A DNA stretch of 5,005 nucleotides from an uncultured Bacteroidales bacterium (GTDB lineage: Bacteria; Bacteroidota; Bacteroidia; Bacteroidales; UBA932), in assembly GCA_945982095.1 (NCBI GenBank), contig CAMFRR010000091.1:1-5005 (forward strand). The letters run 5' to 3'. Positions 1 to 5,005 of the stretch are shown here, one piece after another. The notes under the pieces were generated by a model. That model saw only the letters and a program-made list of their open reading frames with translations, did not search any database and was not told where the DNA came from. The number at the start of each line of letters is the position of its first letter. Within the stretch, counting starts at the first letter, position 1. The position numbers and the translations under genes are program-made.

Positions 1-44
1 CACGTAAGGAGTCGTCGGCAGCGTCAGATGTGTATAAGAGACAG
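1..44 (+). other. Untrimmed Illumina Nextera adapter (synthetic, not genomic)
   Basis: Bases 1-3 (CAC) match the end of the P5 arm, 4-11 (GTAAGGAG) match the i5 index known as S505/N505, 12-25 (TCGTCGGCAGCGTC) match the Nextera Read 1 tail, and 26-44 match the 19-bp Tn5 mosaic end, ending in AGAGACAG. The order and junctions are exactly those of a Nextera library molecule, with no mismatch seen. This is library-preparation sequence left at a contig end and should be trimmed. It carries false open frames: the plus-strand reading from position 28 begins MCIRDS, a typical adapter translation, and the minus strand stays open through all 44 bases in frame with the neighbouring glycosidase gene. 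It is not a natural Tn5 insertion, because the index and sequencing tail are present and no transposon genes follow. Confidence 0.98.
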
Positions 45-1074
45 CACGTATACCGGAAGCAGGATGCAGGTTGAGGGAGGTCTTGAAATTCATCTTGTGC
101 AAATCATAGAGCATGCCCTCTGGGTCCTCAATAAGGTCGTGGTCCCAGCTGTAGCCTGTCCAGCCTCTTCTCTGGCCGAACTCATCTTTGCCAAGACGTT
201 TCTCGAGCGGCTTCCAGGTAAGATGCCAGTCCATATCAATCACGAATACGTCTGCAGGAATCTCATGGTCACGCAACTCCTTGGCTATGCCCAGCATCTC
301 CTCTGATGTATAGTACCAATAACGGCTCCACCAATAACCCAGAGTATATTTTGGAGGAAGAGGAATACGGCCCGCAACCTTGGTGAAATCTGCCAGTGCA
401 GTCTTGTAATCATGGCCATAAGCAAAGATATATAGGTCCTGACGCTCACCTTCAGGGCGCTCTGCCACCCACTCGCCCCAGTCACTGTCATTCTTATCCA
501 TCACGTGACGCTGGCTCTCATCCACTATTGCCCAACCGTCACGGCTGAGAATACCATCCTCCAGAGCATAAGGCTTTGGTTCCTGATTGCGCTTGTGGCG
601 ACGCAGATTCGCCTGGTCGAAACGTCCGTCTATACCGTCAAGGGTACGCACAGTACCTTTGAGGTTGCCTGTAGCCTCTGTTCCGGGAGTCCATTTCACC
701 CTCTTGCCGTTGAGCATGAAGCTGACAGAGAGATTATCTTTATTGAACTTACCGCTGCCGTCGTATTTGAGTATGAGTGAGCCTGTATTGATGATGAGGC
801 CCTCGCCCTTAGGGGTAACGGTGAATTTAGGAACTTCCAACTTACGGTTGATGATTGCAAGGGTGGCCCTGTCTTCGAACTTGCCGTCCTCAGACCATTC
901 CATGCGGACAAGGCGGTCGGTGAGTACAGTGAAACGGGCGTTTGCACATACTACCTCGGCAGCAGGATTGGCCTTGGGATCGATGTCCTGCGCCTCAGCA
1001 TGGGCTTGAGGAGCGGAAAAAGAGAGTACAGAGAGTGCTGTGAACACTGACAATAAAATTCTTTTGATTTTCAT
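45..1074 (-). CDS. Secreted glycoside hydrolase family 31 (alpha-glucosidase/alpha-xylosidase type), N-terminal 343 residues, 3' end missing
   Basis: The visible part encodes 343 residues from ATG at 1074 and is cut by the contig end, not by a stop. Residues 1-26 form a Sec signal peptide (KIKR basic start, hydrophobic core, AHA before a likely cleavage at 26/27). There is no lipobox cysteine, so the product is probably periplasmic or secreted. Residues about 40-230 resemble the beta-sandwich domain that precedes the GH31 barrel, including LEDGILSRDGWAIVD near 171-185. The (beta/alpha)8 barrel starts near 236 with RIPLPPKYTLGYWWSRYWYY, and VFVIDMDWH at 276-284 is the characteristic first barrel strand. 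The catalytic nucleophile and acid/base lie beyond the end, so activity and substrate cannot be judged. GH31 enzymes release alpha-linked glucose, xylose or galactose from glycans. No SusC/SusD partner is visible. The start follows a TAnnTTTG promoter without a clear Shine-Dalgarno. The GH31 call is firm; the exact specificity is unknown. Confidence 0.9.
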
Positions 1075-1109
1075 ATTGAGAAAGTTAAACGTTTCAGATC
1101 AGTTGTGCA

Positions 1110-1117
1110 CAAATATA
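1110..1117 (-). promoter_or_regulatory. Candidate Bacteroidetes -7 promoter element for the GH31 gene
   Basis: The minus strand reads TATATTTG, a full match to the TAnnTTTG -7 consensus of Bacteroidetes. It lies in the 47-bp gap between the deacylase stop and the glycosidase start, 35 bp before the ATG, which would give a short leader. No good TTTG is seen at the expected -33 distance, which falls inside the end of the deacylase gene. This suggests the glycosidase need not depend on read-through from ybaK. Confidence 0.5.
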
Positions 1118-1121
1118 CCAA

Positions 1122-1595
1122 TTATAATGGATAAATAGCAGCCTGGACATAAGAAATAAGGTCATTTGGCGAAATTTTGACCTGAAGGCCGTGTATTCCT
1201 GCACTGATGTAAATGAAATCATACAGAAGCGCGCTTTCATGAATGAAAGTGGGGAACTTCTTTTTCATACCTATGGGGCTGCATGCTCCCCGGACATAGC
1301 CTGTGGTGGGAAGCAGGTCTTTCATATGCAGCATCTCGCAGTTCTTGTTGCCTGAAATGCGTGCGGCCAGCTTGAGGTCCACCTGAAAATTCCCCGGGAT
1401 TACGCACACAAAATAGCCGTTACGGTCACCTTTGAGCACCAGGGTTTTGAAGACCTGTTCTATATCCTCTCCCAATTCGGCAGCTACATGGGTAGCGCTG
1501 AGGTCTTCAAGGTCATATTCATAAGGAATGAGTTCATAGCCTATGCCTGCTGCATCCAGAAGACGGGCCACGTTGGTTTTTTGAATTGAAGCCAT
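1122..1595 (-). CDS. ybaK: Cys-tRNA(Pro) deacylase, YbaK/EbsC family
   Basis: The protein is 157 residues, close to the usual size of YbaK (about 155-160). The family hydrolyses Cys-tRNA(Pro) made in error by prolyl-tRNA synthetase, acting in trans in the cytoplasm as a proofreading factor. Visible family marks are KTNVARLLDAAGI at the N-terminus, the VFKTLVLKGD segment with the conserved lysine K50, VIPGNFQVDLKLAA at 65-78, GACSPIGMKKKFP at 103-115, and SAGIHGLQVKISPNDL at 131-146. The ATG at 1595 is preferred. The frame extends to an ATG at 1622 (adding MIDVCRLST), but homologs begin near the chosen start and the upstream ATG lies inside the predicted -7 promoter element. No Shine-Dalgarno is apparent. 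It is transcribed toward the GH31 gene, with no functional link evident. The related INS/ProX-type deacylases share the fold, but the sequence pattern fits YbaK best. Confidence 0.93.
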   Translation of the reverse strand: MASIQKTNVARLLDAAGIGYELIPYEYDLEDLSATHVAAELGEDIEQVFKTLVLKGDRNGYFVCVIPGNFQVDLKLAARISGNKNCEMLHMKDLLPTTGYVRGACSPIGMKKKFPTFIHESALLYDFIYISAGIHGLQVKISPNDLISYVQAAIYPL

Positions 1596-1619
1596 AGTTG
1601 AAAGTCTACACACATCAAT

Positions 1620-1627
1620 CAAAATTA
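1620..1627 (-). promoter_or_regulatory. Candidate -7 promoter element for ybaK
   Basis: The minus strand reads TAATTTTG, matching TAnnTTTG, 24 bp before the chosen ATG at 1595. A TTTG lies upstream on the same strand (plus coordinates 1640-1643), but the 12-bp spacing is shorter than the roughly 19-21 bp usual for the -33 element. The surroundings are very AT-rich, so chance matches are likely. Confidence 0.4.
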
Positions 1628-1639
1628 ATATATTTTTGT

Positions 1640-1660
1640 CAAATTTTAATAAAAAATTTG
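1640..1660. repeat. 8-bp perfect inverted repeat between divergent promoters
   Basis: CAAATTTT at 1640-1647 and AAAATTTG at 1653-1660 are perfect reverse complements separated by five bases (AATAA). The repeat sits between the candidate promoters of ybaK and the phosphate transporter. It could be an operator for a dimeric regulator, but it is built almost only of A and T, so its significance is weak. It has no G/C-rich stem and is not a convincing terminator. Confidence 0.35.
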
Positions 1661-1661
1661 T

Positions 1662-1669
1662 TAAATTTG
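1662..1669 (+). promoter_or_regulatory. Candidate -7 promoter element for the Na/Pi transporter operon
   Basis: The sequence TAAATTTG matches TAnnTTTG. A TTTG at 1635-1638 could serve as the -33 element, with a 23-bp spacer that is slightly long. It would give a leader of about 80 bases before the ATG at 1758. A second match, TATTTTTG at 1631-1638, lacks an upstream partner. No other strong match lies closer to the start. Confidence 0.4.
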
Positions 1670-1695
1670 GGCGTAATTTCGGCTAATGGAATTCT

Positions 1696-1710
1696 GTCAA
1701 AAGGATTGAC
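1696..1710. repeat. Short inverted repeat in the transporter leader
   Basis: GTCAA at 1696-1700 and TTGAC at 1706-1710 are perfect reverse complements around AAGGA. If the promoter at 1662-1669 is used, this lies in the transcribed leader about 50 bases before the start codon. It may be a regulator half-site pair or a small hairpin, but five-base arms are short enough to arise by chance. Confidence 0.25.
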
Positions 1711-1757
1711 GCCAATATTTACTGACCGGAACAATATTAACCAAGATATCTTTTGAA

Positions 1758-3449
1758 ATGGGAACAAGCGCAGTAATTTCTGCTATTCTAATGCTCGTTG
1801 CGGGCATAGGCATTTTCCTCATAGCCTGTCAGATGATGAGTTCCAACCTGGAGGCTGCAAGTTCTGAAAAGCTCAAACATCTCTTTGCCAAGGCGTCCAA
1901 AAGCAAGCTGCTCGGAGTGGGCATAGGTACGGTGGGCACCGCAGCAATACAAAGTTCAGGTGCAACAACCGTGATGACCATAGGTTTCGTAAATGCCGGC
2001 ATCATATCCCTCAGTCAGGCCGCAACTATTATTTACGGCGCCAACATAGGTACCACAGTCACCGCCCAAATCGTCGCTCTCGGTATGTTCGGAGGCGGGG
2101 GCATATCCACATCAGTTATATTCTCGGCTTTCGCGGGCCTCGGAGCCTTCCTCAGCCTCTTCTCGAAAAAGAGTTCGTGGCAGACCATGGGAGGAATATT
2201 GGCCGGATTCGGAATGCTCTTCGTCGGCCTCAACATGATGAGCGGCTCAATGCACGATTTCTCTCAGCTCCAGGCTGTTAAAGACTTCCTCGCTTCCATT
2301 GGCAACCCCATACTCCTGGTGCTCATAGGCGCACTTTTCACTGCCATAATCCAGAGCTCATCTGTGATGACCTCAATCGCTCTCGCAATGGTCGTATCAG
2401 GGCTCATCAGCCTCGAACAGGGCATATTCCTCACAATGGGTTCCAACATCGGTTCCTGCGTCGTAGCCATAATCGCCGGTATCACAAGCAGCAAGAACGC
2501 CAAACGCACTGCGCTGATACACCTTATCTTCAACTGCGCCGGCGTAGTTTTCTTCATGATAGTGAGCTACATGCTCAACGGCTTCAGCGGCGGAAGAATC
2601 AACTATGGAAGTCTCTTCGAAGCCATGTTCCCTGGAGCCCCTCAAACCCAGCTGGCGATGTTCCACACCTTCTTCAACGTCATCACGGTAATCTGTATGC
2701 TTCCTCTCACCGACCTTCTGGTGAAAGCCGTGGTGAAGATGGTGCCGGACTCAGCGGTAGTGGCAGATCCGGATGCTCCGCGCCTGCATTTTGTGGATGA
2801 GAACATGCTCTCTACACCTCCAATTGCTGTACAGCAGGTTAAACGCGAGATTGTACGTATGTCAGAGCTTGCGATTGAGAACTTCAGCCGCGCCCTCGCA
2901 ATGATCAGCACCCTGAACTTCTCGGAGAAGGAGAAATTCGAAAAAGTGGAGACAGAACTAAACTTCATCAACCGCACGCTCGTGGACTTCGTAGTGAAAC
3001 TGTCCGAGCATAAGGGTATGAGTGAACGCGACCACATCTATCTTGCCACAACTTACCGCACCATCAGGGATCTGGAACGTATAGGCGACTACGCTGAAAA
3101 TATCATAGAATACTCAGAGAATCTCAAGCATGAGGGCAAAGGCTTCTCAGACAAGGCTTTGAAGGAAATTCAGACCCTCAAGCTCATGATTATGGAGCTT
3201 TACAACTACTCTCTCGAAGCCTACATAAAGGAGAATCTCAAGGCTCTGGACAAGGCAAACGACATAGAGGAGCGCATAGACGACTTCACCAAAAAAATGG
3301 AAGATTTCCACATCACCCGTCTGAACCAGGGTATATGCTCGCCTGAAGCCGGCTCACAATACCTCTCACTTTCATCCAATACTGAACGTATTGCTGACCA
3401 CCTCATCAACGTGGCAAAATCAATACGCAGTCTTAAAAGCCTGAACTAG
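1758..3449 (+). CDS. Na/Pi cotransporter family protein (NptA/YjbB type) with C-terminal PhoU domain
   Basis: This is a complete 563-residue inner-membrane protein. Residues about 5-330 hold roughly eight hydrophobic segments arranged as an inverted repeat. Each half carries the family's QSS signature: QSSGATT at 65-71 with GANIGTT at 94-100, and QSSSVMT at 199-205 with GSNIGSC at 228-234. These motifs form the sodium and phosphate binding core in the family. After a linker near 331-355, a helical cytoplasmic PhoU domain occupies about 356-560, with two metal-binding-type motifs of the form ExxxDxxxN: E440/D444/N448 in DLERIGDYAEN and E543/D547/N551 in NTERIADHLIN. Family members move phosphate coupled to sodium, and some, such as E. 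coli YjbB, export it; direction cannot be read here. The PhoU part probably senses or limits phosphate flux. The start is the first ATG, directly before the first membrane helix, without a clear Shine-Dalgarno. It is the first gene of a likely three-gene operon. Confidence 0.93.
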   Translation: MGTSAVISAILMLVAGIGIFLIACQMMSSNLEAASSEKLKHLFAKASKSKLLGVGIGTVGTAAIQSSGATTVMTIGFVNAGIISLSQAATIIYGANIGTTVTAQIVALGMFGGGGISTSVIFSAFAGLGAFLSLFSKKSSWQTMGGILAGFGMLFVGLNMMSGSMHDFSQLQAVKDFLASIGNPILLVLIGALFTAIIQSSSVMTSIALAMVVSGLISLEQGIFLTMGSNIGSCVVAIIAGITSSKNAKRTALIHLIFNCAGVVFFMIVSYMLNGFSGGRINYGSLFEAMFPGAPQTQLAMFHTFFNVITVICMLPLTDLLVKAVVKMVPDSAVVADPDAPRLHFVDENMLSTPPIAVQQVKREIVRMSELAIENFSRALAMISTLNFSEKEKFEKVETELNFINRTLVDFVVKLSEHKGMSERDHIYLATTYRTIRDLERIGDYAENIIEYSENLKHEGKGFSDKALKEIQTLKLMIMELYNYSLEAYIKENLKALDKANDIEERIDDFTKKMEDFHITRLNQGICSPEAGSQYLSLSSNTERIADHLINVAKSIRSLKSLN

Positions 3450-3452
3450 GAG
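3448..3452 (+). promoter_or_regulatory. Shine-Dalgarno-like AGGAG before the GSCFA gene
   Basis: AGGAG begins inside the TAG stop codon of the transporter gene and lies 7 bases before the ATG at 3460. It is the only good Shine-Dalgarno-like site in the window. It supports the chosen start and suggests that ribosomes ending the transporter gene could reinitiate at this one. Confidence 0.5.
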
Positions 3453-3459
3453 CAGCTAA

Positions 3460-4332
3460 ATGAAACTGCAGACAGAGGTCAGTTTTGAGGCAGCTGCCAA
3501 CAAATTCCATATGGACGACAGCATTCTCGTCCTGGGGAGTTGTTTCTCCGGCTGTGTGGGCGACAAGCTGCAAGCTCTGGGGCTGGACGTACTCGTCAAT
3601 CCTTTCGGTCCCCTTTACAATGCGGCTTCAATGCGCACTGCCTTGGAGCGCATAGTTTCAGGAGAACATTTCACGCAAGAAGATTGCATCAGTCTAGGCT
3701 CGGGAAGCTCGAGGATATGCAGTTTCCATCATCACACTCTGGCATCACGCACTGATGCCTCTTCCTTTCTCCAGGATGCCAATGCCGTATTGGATGCAGC
3801 CCACGCTTTCTGGCAGAGATGCAACAAGATAATACTGACTCTGGGCAGCAGCTGGTGCTACAGGCATATAGAAAGGAATATGATAGTGTCAAACTGTCTG
3901 AAAAGGGATGCACGCGAGTTCCGCAGGGAGTTTCTGAGTCTTGAGCAGACAGAAGAACAGTTGCAGTATATGTATGCGCTTGCCTGTGCCTCGGGCAAAA
4001 AGAGGGATATTCTTGTTTCTGTCAGTCCTATACGTCATTTCAAGGACGGAGCGCACGGCAATATGCTGAGCAAGGCCAACTTGCTGCTGGCAAGCGACAA
4101 GCTGGCGCAGGAGCATGAGAATGTGGAATACTTTCCGGCCTATGAGATTATGATGGATGAGCTGCGCGATTACCGCTTCTACGCCGAAGATATGCTCCAC
4201 CCGTCTGCCCAGAGCGAAAACTATATCTTTGAACGTTTTATTGAGTGGGGGTTCTCCCCTGCCGACAGGGCTGAGCTTGCACGGAGGCAACAGGCTTTGA
4301 AGCGCTCGCTGCATATAAGCAAAATGCAATAA
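3460..4332 (+). CDS. GSCFA-domain protein, putative SGNH/GDSL-like hydrolase
   Basis: This 290-residue protein has no signal peptide or membrane segment, so it is probably cytoplasmic. It matches the GSCFA family, which is common in Bacteroidetes and of unproven function. Marks in order are VLGSCFSG at 24-31 (the GSCF signature, here followed by S instead of A), VNPFGPLYN at 46-54, ILTLGSSWCYR near 125-134, VSVSPIRHFKDG near 186-197, and FYAEDMLHPS with D244 and H247. The layout, with Ser in an N-terminal GSC block and a DxxH pair near the C-terminus, is that of SGNH-type esterases or lipases. S27, D244 and H247 are therefore my candidate catalytic residues; this is inference. The gene starts 10 bp after the transporter stop and ends 18 bp before the polymerase start, so co-transcription is likely. 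The substrate is unknown, and no carbohydrate or lipid enzyme lies beside it to suggest one. Confidence 0.88.
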   Translation: MKLQTEVSFEAAANKFHMDDSILVLGSCFSGCVGDKLQALGLDVLVNPFGPLYNAASMRTALERIVSGEHFTQEDCISLGSGSSRICSFHHHTLASRTDASSFLQDANAVLDAAHAFWQRCNKIILTLGSSWCYRHIERNMIVSNCLKRDAREFRREFLSLEQTEEQLQYMYALACASGKKRDILVSVSPIRHFKDGAHGNMLSKANLLLASDKLAQEHENVEYFPAYEIMMDELRDYRFYAEDMLHPSAQSENYIFERFIEWGFSPADRAELARRQQALKRSLHISKMQ

Positions 4333-4350
4333 GATTCCGGAAAGCAAGCC

Positions 4351-5005
4351 ATGATAGCCCTCGCTGACTGCAATTCGTTCTTCGCCTCAGTTGAGAAGGT
4401 GTTCCACCCCGGCCTCAAGGGGAAGCCGGTGTGCGTGCTCTCAGCCAACGACGGCAATATTATAGCCCTCACACCCGAAGCGAAGGCATTGGGCTTAAAG
4501 CGCGGTGCTCCGTACTTTGAAGTCAAAAATATCATAGAGCGCAACAATGTGGCCATATTTTCCAGCAACCTGGTGCTATATGCCGCCATGTCCAAACGGG
4601 TACAGAGCATTATGCGTAAAACCGTCGCGAAGACCGAAAATTACTCCATTGACGAACAATTCCTGTATCTGGACGGATATGAGCAGCATCACGACCTTGT
4701 GGAGCTGATGCGGGACATGGTGGAAAAGATTGCCCTATGGACGGACATACCAGTAAGTGTGGGCATAGCAAGCACCAAGACCCTAGCCAAAGTAGCCAGC
4801 AGATTTGCAAAAAAATACAAAGCTTATAAGGGCGTATGCATGATAGACAGTGATGAAAAGCGCCGCAAGGCCCTTGAGATGACAGACTTGGCAGATATAT
4901 GGGGCATTGGGCCGCGTACGCTCGCGAAACTCATGGCTATGGGCATAAAATCCCCTATACAGTTCGCTGACATGCCTGGCAGCTGGGTACAGCGCCATTT
5001 CAACA
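4351..5005 (+). CDS. umuC: UmuC-like Y-family translesion DNA polymerase, N-terminal 218 residues, cut by window end
   Basis: The frame opens at ATG 4351 and runs to the window edge without a stop. The family copies damaged DNA with low fidelity in the SOS response. Motifs in order are ALADCNSFFASVEKVF at 3-18, with metal ligand D6 and F11 at the steric-gate position (tyrosine in E. coli UmuC), VCVLSANDGNIIALTPEAKALG near 28-49, FSSNLVLYAAMSKRV near 70-84, and YSIDEQFLYLDGY near 98-110, with D101 and E102 at the same numbers as the catalytic pair of E. coli UmuC. VSVGIASTKTLAKVASRFAKK begins at 135, and a helix-hairpin-helix with WGIGPRTLAKL lies at about 184-194. The little finger and any C-terminal clamp-binding motif are missing. 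The SANDGN and VLSxNDG pattern favours UmuC over DinB. No umuD lies upstream, and no Shine-Dalgarno stronger than GGAAAG is seen. The intact gene would be about 420 residues. Confidence 0.92.
   Translation, partial: MIALADCNSFFASVEKVFHPGLKGKPVCVLSANDGNIIALTPEAKALGLKRGAPYFEVKNIIERNNVAIFSSNLVLYAAMSKRVQSIMRKTVAKTENYSIDEQFLYLDGYEQHHDLVELMRDMVEKIALWTDIPVSVGIASTKTLAKVASRFAKKYKAYKGVCMIDSDEKRRKALEMTDLADIWGIGPRTLAKLMAMGIKSPIQFADMPGSWVQRHFN

Noticed and set aside
26..44. Tn5 mosaic end as a sign of a natural transposon
   Set aside because: It is directly joined to the Nextera Read 1 tail and an i5 index, and no transposase or second end is present, so it comes from library preparation.
28..306. 92-residue plus-strand frame beginning MCIRDS
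   Set aside because: It starts inside the adapter and runs antisense to the GH31 gene. The first residues are a translation of the Tn5 mosaic end.
505..1009. Plus-strand frames of 91 and 140 residues opposite the GH31 gene
   Set aside because: They overlap each other in different frames, show no family motif, and lie opposite a continuous reading of a secreted GH31 protein.
1075..1121. Terminator between ybaK and the GH31 gene
   Set aside because: The gap has no G/C-rich hairpin followed by a T run on either strand.
2033..3037. Several minus-strand frames inside the transporter gene
   Set aside because: They overlap one another and are low-complexity antisense readings of membrane-helix and PhoU codons.
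4224..4231. TATCTTTG as an internal promoter for umuC
   Set aside because: It matches TAnnTTTG but lies within the GSCFA coding sequence, 119 bp before the umuC start, with no TTTG at -33 distance. One such match is expected by chance in a region this size.
3889..4347. 152-residue minus-strand frame opposite the GSCFA gene
   Set aside because: It has no recognisable domain and lies entirely antisense to a gene with clear family motifs; it is a shadow frame.

Overview
The window looks like the end of a metagenome or draft-genome contig from the order Bacteroidales, most likely a gut-type organism. The evidence is the gene content (a secreted family 31 glycosidase, a GSCFA-domain protein and a Na/phosphate cotransporter fused to PhoU), weak or absent Shine-Dalgarno sequences before most starts, and several TAnnTTTG elements, the -7 promoter motif of Bacteroidetes. 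Genus cannot be fixed from the sequence alone.

Bases 1-44 are not genomic. They are an untrimmed Illumina Nextera P5-side adapter: the last three bases of the P5 arm, an 8-base i5 index, the Read 1 tail and the 19-bp Tn5 mosaic end. True genomic sequence begins at 45, so the contig really ends there.

Minus strand, 45-1595: a start-proximal fragment of a secreted glycoside hydrolase family 31 enzyme (45-1074), preceded by a complete YbaK-type Cys-tRNA(Pro) deacylase (1122-1595). The 47-bp gap between them holds a good -7 promoter element, so the glycosidase can be transcribed on its own. Positions 1596-1757 are an AT-rich divergent intergenic region with candidate promoters on both strands and two short inverted repeats.

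Plus strand, 1758-5005: three tightly spaced genes that look like one operon. They are a Na/Pi cotransporter with a C-terminal PhoU domain (1758-3449), a GSCFA/SGNH-like putative hydrolase (3460-4332) and a UmuC-like Y-family DNA polymerase (4351-5005, cut by the window end). The gaps are 10 and 18 bp. The three functions have no obvious shared pathway, so co-transcription may be housekeeping clustering rather than a dedicated system.

I see no RNA gene, CRISPR array, insertion sequence or phage gene, and no convincing evidence of a new biological system. The clearest unusual signal is the adapter, which creates false coding sequence on both strands.
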